Source: a bacterium | GTDB lineage: Bacteria > Acidobacteriota > Thermoanaerobaculia > Multivoradales > JAHEKO01 | Length of the DNA: 64,000 bases | Reading direction: 5' to 3' | Assembly: GCA_024224155.1 (NCBI GenBank) | Contig: JAAENP010000149.1 | Coordinates: 1-64,000, forward strand | Shown: positions 34,835 through 41,866 of the stretch, in pieces | Layout: every line of letters starts with the position of its first letter | Numbering within the stretch: the first letter of the stretch is position 1 | The notes under the pieces: generated by a model | Databases searched by the model: none | What the model was told of the DNA's origin: nothing | What the model saw: the letters and a program-made list of their open reading frames with translations, nothing else | Program-made: the position numbers and the translations under genes

Positions 34835-36132
34835 CCCGTCTCTGCGGTCGCGGACACCGGTTCTGCTACGTCGATCTGATCGAGCGCGTAGGCGAGATCA
34901 GCGATGATGTCGTCGTGGTGCTCGATGCCGACGGAGAGTCGAACCAGCCCGGCGGTGATGCCGATAGCGAGTTGCTCGTCGACCGGGATATCCGAGTGGG
35001 TCATGGTGGACGGGTGCTCGATCAGAGACTCGGTGCCGCCCAGGCTGACGGCGAGCTTGATCATCCGAACCGCGTTCAGAAACTGGAACGCTTCTTTTTC
35101 TCCCGCGCGGTCGATCTCGAACGCGATAACGCCGCCCGGGCCCGTGCACTGGCGCCGGTAGATCTCCTTCTGCGACTCGGTCTCCGGATAACCCGCGAAG
35201 TGCACCCTGGAGATCTGCGGGTGTTCTACCAACCAGGCGGCCACCTTCTCGGCGTTCTTGCGGGCGCAGGTCATGCGCAGCTTCGCCGTCTCGAGGGATC
35301 TCAGCATCAGCCACGCCGAGTGAGGGTCGAGCATGGTGCCGAGAATCGTCCGTAGGGCCTTGATCTTCTCGATCAGCTCCACCGATCCGAGCGCGGCACC
35401 GGCCAGAAGATCACAGTGTCCGCCCAGGTATTTCGTCGCCGAGTAGAGGACCAGGTCGGCTCCGTGCCTGAGTGGACTCTGGTAGAGCGGGCCCAGGAAC
35501 GTGTTGTCTACCGCGCACAGAGCTCCGAATTCGTGTGCCACGCGCGCGCTGCCTTCGATATCGGCCAGGGTGATCGTCGGGTTGGCCGGGGTTTCCAGGA
35601 AAACCATGCGGCACGGGGTCCCCTGAGCTTCGAGCTCCCGGCAGATCTCCTCCAGTAGCGTCGGGTCTCCGCCGGCCGGGAACTCGCGGGTCGGTATACC
35701 GAAGCTGGGGAGGATGTGTTCCATCAAGTAGTCGGTGCCGCCGTAGACCGGGCGGGAGAAAATAACTGAGGTCGCGACCGGCACCAATGCGAGCAAGGTC
35801 GTCGAGATTGCGGCCATGCCCGAGCCGAAAACGGCACTTTCTTCGGCTCCATCCCAGAGGTTCAGGCGATCCTCGAGGATCTCGAGGTCGGGGTTGTTGA
35901 GCCGGCTGTAGATCAGTCCCATGGGCTTCAGCGGGTCTCGTTCTTCGAGCCCGTAGGCCCAGGAGAAGAATTCCTTGCCCTCTTCCGCCGAGCGGAATAC
36001 GAAAGTGGAGGTTTGAAAGACCGGAGGCTTGACGGCTCCTTCGGAGTCTTCCGGCCGATAGCCGTAGCTCATCATGAGCGATTCCGGGCGCATGCCCGAG
36101 AGCTTGGGAGGTGCTTTTCGGCGTCGTTTCAT
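34831..36132 (-). CDS. Cys/Met metabolism PLP-dependent enzyme (methionine/cystathionine gamma-lyase family)
   Basis: A 433-residue fold-type I PLP enzyme. The PLP lysine is in SATKYLGGHCD, the phosphate/PLP motif is VFGSGMAAISTTLLAL, and the N-terminal block is VKPPVFQTSTFVF. The family includes cystathionine gamma-lyase, gamma-synthase and methionine gamma-lyase, so it may release H2S, cysteine or methanethiol. That would feed the neighbouring sqr operon. AGGAG 7 bp before ATG 36132 supports the start. Confidence 0.9.
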   Translation of the reverse strand: MKRRRKAPPKLSGMRPESLMMSYGYRPEDSEGAVKPPVFQTSTFVFRSAEEGKEFFSWAYGLEERDPLKPMGLIYSRLNNPDLEILEDRLNLWDGAEESAVFGSGMAAISTTLLALVPVATSVIFSRPVYGGTDYLMEHILPSFGIPTREFPAGGDPTLLEEICRELEAQGTPCRMVFLETPANPTITLADIEGSARVAHEFGALCAVDNTFLGPLYQSPLRHGADLVLYSATKYLGGHCDLLAGAALGSVELIEKIKALRTILGTMLDPHSAWLMLRSLETAKLRMTCARKNAEKVAAWLVEHPQISRVHFAGYPETESQKEIYRRQCTGPGGVIAFEIDRAGEKEAFQFLNAVRMIKLAVSLGGTESLIEHPSTMTHSDIPVDEQLAIGITAGLVRLSVGIEHHDDIIADLAYALDQIDVAEPVSATAETG

Positions 36133-36280
36133 GGCAATTCTCCTGTCCATGATTGTGAAAGGGAAGATCGTTCTCTGCCAGCTGTGGCCGGGTAGCGACA
36201 GCCCCTACCCTGATGGATTGGTGAGGGAGGAGCGCCGCTTTGCTTCGACGCCAGTTACTTCTGTGGGGTGCCCGGCCGGC

Positions 36281-36300
36281 CGATACCCGCGGGGGTATCG
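36281..36300. promoter_or_regulatory. Inverted repeat 1 upstream of sqr (ATACCC-N4-GGGTAT)
   Basis: Perfect 8-bp arms CGATACCC and GGGTATCG flank a GCGG spacer, centred at 36290. The ATACCC/GGGTAT form resembles operators described for CsoR/CstR-family repressors, and such a regulator is encoded at 38830-39123. Confidence 0.55.
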
Positions 36301-36307
36301 GTGCCGC

Positions 36308-36323
36308 CCACCCCTTGGGGTGG
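36308..36323. promoter_or_regulatory. Inverted repeat 2 upstream of sqr (ACCC-N4-GGGT)
   Basis: Perfect 7-bp arms CCACCCC and GGGGTGG with TT between; read as core it is ACCC-CTTG-GGGT, the same geometry as repeat 1. It is centred 25 bp downstream of it. Confidence 0.5.
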
Positions 36324-36356
36324 TCTGTGCGACTACCGGAGAAAAACGCGGCTCAC

Positions 36357-36370
36357 CACCCTGCCGGGTG
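36357..36370. promoter_or_regulatory. Inverted repeat 3 upstream of sqr (ACCC-N4-GGGT)
   Basis: Arms CACCC and GGGTG flank TGCC, again ACCC-N4-GGGT, centred 48 bp after repeat 2 and 73 bp before the sqr ATG. The shorter arms make this the weakest of the three. Confidence 0.4.
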
Positions 36371-36442
36371 TGCCACGAGCGTTTTCTGGTTGCTACAAAT
36401 GGATTCGACGCAAGTGCTGGAAAGGGTCCACAGGAGAATCCG

Positions 36443-37723
36443 ATGAAAGATCTAGTCATCCTAGGAGCGGGAACCGCGGGCACGATGGTGGCGAATCATC
36501 TTCGGAGCAAGTTGCCCGGCGGCTGGCAGACAACGGTCGTCGATCCCGAAGCCGAGCATCTCTACCAGCCGGGGCTGCTCTTCCTGCCGTTCGGTGCGCG
36601 CGACGAAGCCAAGATGATCCGAAGGCGCGAGAAGACACTGGCGCCCGGCATCCACTGGATAGAAAAGCGGGTCGAGGAGATCGATCTCGACGAGCGCACG
36701 GTGGCGTTCTCGGGACACGATCGGCAGCACTTCGATCAGCTGGTAATTGCTACGGGCTCGAGGATCTGCCCGGAAGAGACTCCGGGCCTCACGGGAGAAC
36801 ACTGGGGCAAAGCGATTCATGATTTCTATACCCTCGAAGGTGCGCAGCGGCTGCGTGACACCCTGGCGACGTTCGAGCGCGGGAGACTCGTGGTCAACAT
36901 CGTCGAGATGCCGATCAAATGCCCGGTAGCGCCGCTCGAGTTTCTCTTTCTGGCGGATGACTTCTTCAAGAAGCGAGGCATTCGCGACCAAGTGGAGCTG
37001 GTCTATGTCACGCCGCTTGACGGCGCCTTCACCAAGCCGGCCTGCTCGGACGTCCTGGGCTACATGCTGGACGAGAAGGGGATCTCGCTCGAGACCGAGT
37101 TCAACACGGGCGAGGTCGATGGTGATTCGCGGATTCTGCGCTCGTACGACGATCGCGAGGTCAACTACGACCTGCTCGTGACCGTACCGACGCACATGGG
37201 AGCCGAGGTGGTAGAGAAGTCCGGGTTGGGTGACGAGCTGGGCTTCGTGCCGACCGATAACCACACGCTACAGGCCGCCGGCCACGACAACATCTTCGTG
37301 CTCGGGGACGCCGCCAATGTGCCCACCTCCAAGGCCGGTTCGGTGGCGCACTTTCAAAGCGAGGTCGTGGCCGAGCACGTCATGCGCTCGATCCGCGGCG
37401 AGGAGCTCCACAGGGGCTCCGACGGCCATGCCAATTGCTTCATCGAGAGCGGTGACGGCAAGGCACTTCTGATCGACTTCAACTACTACACCGAGCCGTT
37501 GCCGGGACACTACCCCCTGCCGGCGGTCGGCCCGTTCAAACTGCTCGGCGAAAGCCGACTCAATCACATCGGCAAGCTCTCGTTCCGATGGCTCTATTGG
37601 AATGCCCTTCTACCGGCGCGACCCATGCCGATCTCGAATCGGATGTCGATGGTCGGTAAAAAGAGCATCAAAGCGCCAGGCGGTCCGAGCGCTCCGAAAC
37701 AAACCCACGAAAAAGCCGCGTAA
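36443..37723 (+). CDS. sqr: Sulfide:quinone oxidoreductase-like FAD protein
   Basis: A 426-residue flavoprotein with the N-terminal FAD loop ILGAGTAGTMVANHL, the second dinucleotide segment ATGSRICPEE and the FAD-ribityl motif FVLGDAANVPTSKAGS. Cys160 (MPIKCPVAPLEF) and Cys332 (ANCFIE) match the redox cysteine pair of SQR and flavocytochrome c. The amphipathic C terminus (KLSFRWLYWNALLPARP) fits membrane binding. It oxidises sulfide to persulfide or polysulfide and reduces quinone. It leads the tusE-dsrE2 operon. Confidence 0.88.
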   Translation: MKDLVILGAGTAGTMVANHLRSKLPGGWQTTVVDPEAEHLYQPGLLFLPFGARDEAKMIRRREKTLAPGIHWIEKRVEEIDLDERTVAFSGHDRQHFDQLVIATGSRICPEETPGLTGEHWGKAIHDFYTLEGAQRLRDTLATFERGRLVVNIVEMPIKCPVAPLEFLFLADDFFKKRGIRDQVELVYVTPLDGAFTKPACSDVLGYMLDEKGISLETEFNTGEVDGDSRILRSYDDREVNYDLLVTVPTHMGAEVVEKSGLGDELGFVPTDNHTLQAAGHDNIFVLGDAANVPTSKAGSVAHFQSEVVAEHVMRSIRGEELHRGSDGHANCFIESGDGKALLIDFNYYTEPLPGHYPLPAVGPFKLLGESRLNHIGKLSFRWLYWNALLPARPMPISNRMSMVGKKSIKAPGGPSAPKQTHEKAA

Positions 37724-37755
37724 TCTAATACGGGGCGCAAGGAGGTCAAAGAGGA

Positions 37756-38073
37756 ATGCCAGCGGTCAACTACGCAGGACATGAAGTAGAAGTGAACGAA
37801 GAGGGCTTCCTGGTCGATAGTGGCCAGTGGAGCAAGGAAATCGCCGAAGCGCTTGCGACCGAAGCCGGAATCGGCCCGCTGACCGAGAAGCACTGGGAGG
37901 TCATCGACTTTTGCCGCAAGGACGCGGAAGAGCAAGGCACCCCTCCCGGTCTGCGTCGTATCTCGAAGCTCTCCAGCGTCAACATGAAGGAGCTCTATCA
38001 GCTCTTCCCCAAGGGTCCCGGAAAACTCGCCGCCAAGGTGTCGGGCCTGCCCAAGCCGCAAGGTTGCATCTGA
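37756..38073 (+). CDS. tusE: TusE/DsrC-family sulfur relay protein with a single conserved cysteine
   Basis: A 105-residue DsrC-fold protein. It has EGFLVDSGQWSKEIAEALA and the flexible C-terminal arm GLPKPQGCI with the penultimate Cys (CysA). In DsrC proper a second Cys lies 11 residues before; here that position is Ala (LAAKVSGLP). The protein thus belongs to the TusE-like, sulfur-shuttling side of the family rather than the DsrAB-linked trisulfide carriers. It lies between sqr and dsrE2. Confidence 0.88.
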   Translation: MPAVNYAGHEVEVNEEGFLVDSGQWSKEIAEALATEAGIGPLTEKHWEVIDFCRKDAEEQGTPPGLRRISKLSSVNMKELYQLFPKGPGKLAAKVSGLPKPQGCI

Positions 38074-38098
38074 CCTCGAATCGAAACAAGGAGACAAA

Positions 38099-38632
38099 GT
38101 GCCTACAGCTACCCTCGAACGACCCACTGTCGATACCGTTCTTTCCGACGACATACAGAAGCCCGAACGCAAGCCCATCGAGGCGGTGAGCATCATCTGC
38201 TCGAAAGGAACCCTCGATATGGCCTATCCGGGCCTGATTCTGGCCAACGCGGCGAGAATGTCGGGAATTGACGCGACCCTGTTCTTCACCTTCTGGGGCC
38301 TGGACATCGTGACCGAGAAGAAGATCGACCATCTTCACACCGCCACCGTCGGTAACCCGTCCATGCCGATTCCCACCATGATCGGCGGTCTGCCCGGCAT
38401 GGAGACCCTGGCGAGCCTGATGATGAAAAAGGAGATGGGCAAGCTCGAGATTCCTCCAGTGCGGGAGATGATCGAGATCTTGAGTGACAGCGGAGCGAGG
38501 CTCTATGGCTGCCGGATGGCCATGGACATGTTCAAGTTGGAGACAAAAGACCTCGTGTCGCAGGTTGAGGACGTGATCTCCGCCATGGACTTCTACGACA
38601 AGAGCGCCGGCGCGCAGCTCATTTTTATTTGA
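38099..38632 (+). CDS. dsrE2: DsrE2-like sulfurtransferase (DsrE/DsrF/DsrH superfamily)
   Basis: A 177-residue protein with the DsrE2 pattern CSKGTLDMAYPGLILAN and GCRMAMDMF, giving Cys34 and Cys138 as likely sulfur-binding residues. DsrE2 proteins take part in cytoplasmic sulfur trafficking to TusA. It starts at GTG 38099 behind AAGGAG. A paralog at 63306-63824 has Ala in place of Cys34. It is the last gene of the sqr operon before a probable hairpin. Confidence 0.85.
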   Translation: MPTATLERPTVDTVLSDDIQKPERKPIEAVSIICSKGTLDMAYPGLILANAARMSGIDATLFFTFWGLDIVTEKKIDHLHTATVGNPSMPIPTMIGGLPGMETLASLMMKKEMGKLEIPPVREMIEILSDSGARLYGCRMAMDMFKLETKDLVSQVEDVISAMDFYDKSAGAQLIFI

Positions 38633-38641
38633 TCCTTCAAG

Positions 38642-38666
38642 GGGGCCGGGCTCAGGGCTTGGCCCC
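38642..38666 (+). terminator. Weak hairpin after dsrE2
   Basis: GGGGCC (38642-38647) can pair with GGCCCC (38661-38666) over a 13-base loop. No T-run follows, so intrinsic termination is doubtful; a separate promoter starts just downstream. Confidence 0.25.
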
Positions 38667-38682
38667 TGGGCCAGCAGATGGG

Positions 38683-38712
38683 TTGACAATACTATACTGG
38701 GTATAGTATCGT
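38683..38712 (+). promoter_or_regulatory. Promoter of the CsoR-family gene with embedded operator
   Basis: A perfect -35 TTGACA (38683-38688) and a -10 TATCGT (38707-38712) lie 18 bp apart. The spacer is almost filled by an inverted repeat with 9-bp arms, ATACTATAC and GTATAGTAT, around TGG (38689-38709). A protein bound there would block polymerase, which suggests autorepression by the regulator encoded 118 bp downstream. Confidence 0.65.
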
Positions 38713-38829
38713 CTTTCGACGGGCTCGAAGCGGGTGGAGTCGCCAGTTTTCTAGGGGACGCCTTGACCTCTAAGGCGAGTCTGTTCATCTGAGGCTCAAA
38801 ACACCCAATTCTTCGAACCAGGAGGCCAC

Positions 38830-39123
38830 ATGCCGGTAGCTGCCATCGAAGCCGAGGTCTTTGCAACCGAGGCCGAACGGAAGAAACTACTCAGTCGCCT
38901 GGCTCGAGTCGAGGGCCAGCTACGGGGTGTGCAGAAGATGATCGAGTCGGGCAAGGACTGTGAGCTGGTCGCGCAACAGTTGGCCGCAGCCCGGGGGGCG
39001 CTCAACAAGGCCTTCTACGAGCTGATTGCGTGCGCGTTCAGGGCCAAGCTCGGCAGCGGCCATACACCCGAGATTGAAGATCGTCTCTCCGACATGGCCA
39101 GCCTGCTCGCCAAGTACGCCTGA
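38830..39123 (+). CDS. CsoR/CstR-family (DUF156) transcriptional repressor
   Basis: A 97-residue all-helical protein with RLARVEGQLRGVQKMIESGKDCELV, the CsoR signature. Cys44 in GKDC matches the first sensor Cys of CsoR and CstR. The usual next ligands, 25 and 29 residues on, are Ala69 and Lys73, while Cys68 sits at +24. So it cannot form the normal copper site and may sense persulfide through Cys44/Cys68. It has its own promoter with an inverted-repeat operator and precedes the persulfide dioxygenase gene. Confidence 0.88.
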   Translation: MPVAAIEAEVFATEAERKKLLSRLARVEGQLRGVQKMIESGKDCELVAQQLAAARGALNKAFYELIACAFRAKLGSGHTPEIEDRLSDMASLLAKYA

Positions 39124-39168
39124 GGCCGTCCCCGGATCGATTCGTTGCAGAGCCAAGGAGCCTCGAAC

Positions 39169-40392
39169 ATGAGTACCGACACAGCCACCAGTACCGAATG
39201 GTCCGCTCAAGAACTCCACACGAAACTCGATAGCAGCCAGGACTTCTTCGTTTTCGACGTTCGGGCCGAGGACGAGTTCGAAGCGTGGCAGATCGAAGGC
39301 AAGAAGGCGCTGCCGACGGTCAACTTGCCGTACTACGAGATGCTCGAGTTCGACGAGTTTGATGAGGTAACCGACTCCTTCAAGGCGTTCCTGGAAGCCG
39401 GAACCGCCGACAAGCTGCCGCGTAACGTTCCTATTCTGGCAGTCTGCGCGAAGGGCGACACCTCGGAGTTCGTCGCCGAGGCCCTGCGGCAGCTTGACTT
39501 CGAGGCCTACAACCTGACTGGCGGCACGGTAGCGTGGGGTGACTACTACGACATCAAACCCGTAGTGGCAGGGGACGCGACGGTCTATCAGGTCACCCGT
39601 CCGGCAAGAGGCTGCTTGAGCTACGTCGTCGTAAGCGGTGGCAAGGCCATCGTCATCGACCCACTACGCCACATCGACCACTATGTCGCCCTGGCGGAAG
39701 CCAAGCGTTTCGAGATTGAACTGGTACTGGACACTCATGGTCACGCCGATCACATAAGCGGCGGTCCCGAGCTCGCCGCGAAGCTCGAAGTTCCCTATCA
39801 TTTGCATCCCTACGATGGGATTCATCCTCTCGACGTCCTGCCGGCGAAGATCGGCTACCGCTATCTCAAAGACGGCCAGACCTTCACGGTCGGCGGCAAG
39901 ACGATAGAGACGCTCCACATTCCCGGGCACACGCTCGGCAACGTCGCTTTTCTCTGGAACGGCCGGTATCTCTTCACCGGCGACAGCATTTTCATCCAGT
40001 CGATCGCCAGACCGGATCTGGGAGGGCACGGCGACACCTGGGCACCGCTGCACTACGCCTCGCTGCGGCGCTTGCTCGAGCTGCCGGAGTCGACGCTGGT
40101 CCTTCCCGCCCACTTTAGTGGATTGGGCGAGGCCGGCGATAGCGGCTTGTTCGCAGGCAACCTCGGCGAACTGATCCAATCCAACGAGGGACTGCAGATG
40201 GCCCGGAAGTCGGAAGAAGAGTTCGTCGCCTACATCCTGGCGAGCCTGCCCAAGTTCCCGAAGGAGTACATCGACATCAAGCGGGTCAATGCCGGCCTGC
40301 TGGAGGTCGGCGAGAGCAAGGCCTCGGAGCTCGAGCTGGGCAAGAATATCTGCGCCCTGGCCCAAGCCTACGAAGACAGCGCTGAATCGTAG
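39169..40392 (+). CDS. Rhodanese-persulfide dioxygenase fusion (ETHE1-like metallo-beta-lactamase fold)
   Basis: A 407-residue protein. Residues 8-125 are a rhodanese domain with active-site CAKGDTSE. Residues 130-330 are an ETHE1-type MBL domain with THGHADH, IPGHTLGN and LFTGDSIF, the Fe(II) ligands of persulfide dioxygenases. A helical C-terminal extension of about 70 residues follows. It probably oxidises glutathione or related persulfides to sulfite, with the rhodanese passing sulfur. AAGGAG 8 bp before ATG 39169 supports the start. It is likely cotranscribed with the CsoR-family gene. Confidence 0.88.
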   Translation: MSTDTATSTEWSAQELHTKLDSSQDFFVFDVRAEDEFEAWQIEGKKALPTVNLPYYEMLEFDEFDEVTDSFKAFLEAGTADKLPRNVPILAVCAKGDTSEFVAEALRQLDFEAYNLTGGTVAWGDYYDIKPVVAGDATVYQVTRPARGCLSYVVVSGGKAIVIDPLRHIDHYVALAEAKRFEIELVLDTHGHADHISGGPELAAKLEVPYHLHPYDGIHPLDVLPAKIGYRYLKDGQTFTVGGKTIETLHIPGHTLGNVAFLWNGRYLFTGDSIFIQSIARPDLGGHGDTWAPLHYASLRRLLELPESTLVLPAHFSGLGEAGDSGLFAGNLGELIQSNEGLQMARKSEEEFVAYILASLPKFPKEYIDIKRVNAGLLEVGESKASELELGKNICALAQAYEDSAES

Positions 40393-40404
40393 GCGGTCCC
40401 TTTT

Positions 40405-40977
40405 CTATTCTTTCCAGGAGAGTTCGTAGCTCATCAGGTGAAGGCCGTCGCCCAGGGCGCGACGACTCGACTCGGAGAGCCTGAAATCGCTGGCACCCGC
40501 GAGCTCGACAGCTCGTTTCGAGTATCCGGCGCAGGCCGGTGGAAGCCAGTCGAGAAAGATCTCGGGCAGCTCGAACTCGAGTTCGGCGTGGCCCTTCTCG
40601 GCGTTCGGCACGCGGACCTCTCCCGCCAGAAAGAAGCGCTGCCAGAGCATTGGGTAGCGCTTGATGACGAACGAGGGGTCTGCGAAACGAAAAAAGAACT
40701 TGTGGACCGTGGTCAGACTGCGATCGGCGATGTACTCGTACATCCGGGCGGTTTCTTCTTCGGGAATCGCTTCCATGACCTTCTCGAGAGTCGCGAGCAT
40801 GTCCTTGAAGGCCTGGAACGGATAGGTACCGGTGACGAGCAGATTGTCACTCCAGACCTCGGCTGCCGCCGGTGGCAGGGCGGCGAGAATCTGCCGCCAC
40901 CTGTCCTCACCGTGTCGAGCGCGAAGAAACTCCTCGGCGTAGACGAAATTCGGGCCCCGTGCCAGAACCTGTTGCAT
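40405..40977 (-). CDS. Uncharacterised protein, similar in layout to DUF2378 proteins
   Basis: A 190-residue soluble protein. The N-terminal half (YAEEFLRARHGEDRWRQILAALPPAAAEVWS) and a central SLTTVHKFFFRFADPSFVIKR resemble the DUF2378/TIGR02265 proteins known mostly from myxobacteria, whose fold is related to heme-NO-binding or V4R domains. I do not claim a ligand. It lies directly downstream (10 bp) of the SCP2-like exported protein in the same direction. Confidence 0.55.
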   Translation of the reverse strand: MQQVLARGPNFVYAEEFLRARHGEDRWRQILAALPPAAAEVWSDNLLVTGTYPFQAFKDMLATLEKVMEAIPEEETARMYEYIADRSLTTVHKFFFRFADPSFVIKRYPMLWQRFFLAGEVRVPNAEKGHAELEFELPEIFLDWLPPACAGYSKRAVELAGASDFRLSESSRRALGDGLHLMSYELSWKE

Positions 40978-40987
40978 GTGAGTGCTC

Positions 40988-41617
40988 CTAACTCGTGCTT
41001 TCCTCGGGACAGACCGAGGCGTCGGAGGGCACTTCTCCCGCCAGCTGGAGAAAGCTCGTGAACGGGCCCATGTTTTTCATGGCTTCCCACTTCGGGCCCT
41101 TGAACTTCAACCGCCCGGTTATCATGCCTTTCATCGGACCGTAGTTGCCGGCCCCCATCTCCTGCCACCGGTGGGTTTGAGCGTGCATGATGTAGTCGAC
41201 CCCGCTGATCAGCTCCTCGGTCTTGATCGGTCCACCATAAACGCAAATGGCCTTGCCGTCCTGGTCGGCAATATGGAGCTCGACCCAGGGCGACGCCTCG
41301 CAGTCCGTGCGGTAGATCTGGATGACCTTGTAGCCGCGGTCCTTGTTGTTGGCGACCCAGCCCGGCGCGGCCAGCTCGTCGGTTAGCGTCGGGTTCTCGT
41401 TCCAGGCCTCGCAGGCGAGCTCTGCCCACTGCGAATCCATCAAGACGACGACAGCCGGTTGCACGGTCTCCTCGCCCTCAGTTTCAGGGGCGGGCTCGTC
41501 CGCCATGGCTTCGGGGGCGGCTTCCTCCACTTCGAGACCTTCTTCTTGAGCACCGATTGGCGGGGCCAGCAGACCGCCGATCAATAGCAGCGACAACGCG
41601 AGTGAAAGAGTTCTCAT
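40988..41617 (-). CDS. Exported SCP2-like (sterol carrier) domain protein
   Basis: A 209-residue protein with a signal peptide (RTLSLALSLLLIGGLLAPPIGAQ), an acidic Glu/Ala/Pro-rich linker (residues 25-50) and a C-terminal domain with GRLKFKGPKWEAMKNMGPFTSFLQLAG, which resembles SCP2 lipid-binding domains. The ATG at 41617 is preceded by AAGGAAAGG. Its promoter region contains an 87-bp element shared with the tusA-dsrMK-like operon, so it may belong to the same regulon. Confidence 0.65.
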   Translation of the reverse strand: MRTLSLALSLLLIGGLLAPPIGAQEEGLEVEEAAPEAMADEPAPETEGEETVQPAVVVLMDSQWAELACEAWNENPTLTDELAAPGWVANNKDRGYKVIQIYRTDCEASPWVELHIADQDGKAICVYGGPIKTEELISGVDYIMHAQTHRWQEMGAGNYGPMKGMITGRLKFKGPKWEAMKNMGPFTSFLQLAGEVPSDASVCPEESTS

Positions 41618-41666
41618 GGTTTCCTTTCCTTGGAGTGTCTTGGAGAGCGGGCCGCCCGGGGGCAGC

Positions 41667-41753
41667 AAATCACCATTTCGACATTTTGAGATATAAGGGC
41701 TGCCAGAGCGCCGGGTCAGGGGGTGGAATCTCGGCCACCCGTCTAGGCGGGTT
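41667..41753 (-). promoter_or_regulatory. Shared upstream element, copy 1 (before the SCP2-like gene)
   Basis: Two conserved blocks match copy 2 at 44085-44170. Block A (41667-41695) is identical at 24 of 29 positions and includes a TATAT-like core; block B (41721-41753) holds GGGTGG-N8-CCACCC and ACCC-N8-GGGT. They are separated by about 25 bp in both copies. Both copies point toward a minus-strand gene start. Confidence 0.6.
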
Positions 41754-41866
41754 TCCCTAAGACAAGCCTCGGCCCGGCCTGTGAACCCGCTTCCCACTTC
41801 AGGCTCTCGAACTTCACCGTCGGTCATCGTGTCTTCATGACTCCCTGTCGGTGTTCGCTATCGGTG

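Larger units (their letters stand above)
36133..36442. other. 310-bp intergenic regulatory region between the divergent lyase and sqr genes
   Basis: No gene of its own is supported here. The stretch carries three inverted repeats of the pattern ACCC-N4-GGGT (listed separately), the sqr ribosome site CAGGAG before ATG 36443, and the leader of the divergent lyase gene. An open frame running through it into sqr lacks any protein similarity. Confidence 0.6.

Noticed and set aside
36074-36442. Upstream extension of the sqr reading frame across the intergenic region.
   Set aside because: The FAD loop starts at residue 5 from ATG 36443, which has its own CAGGAG; the extension lies over inverted repeats.
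38641-38682. Possible strong intrinsic terminator after dsrE2.
   Set aside because: The hairpin has no T-run; it was listed only as weak.
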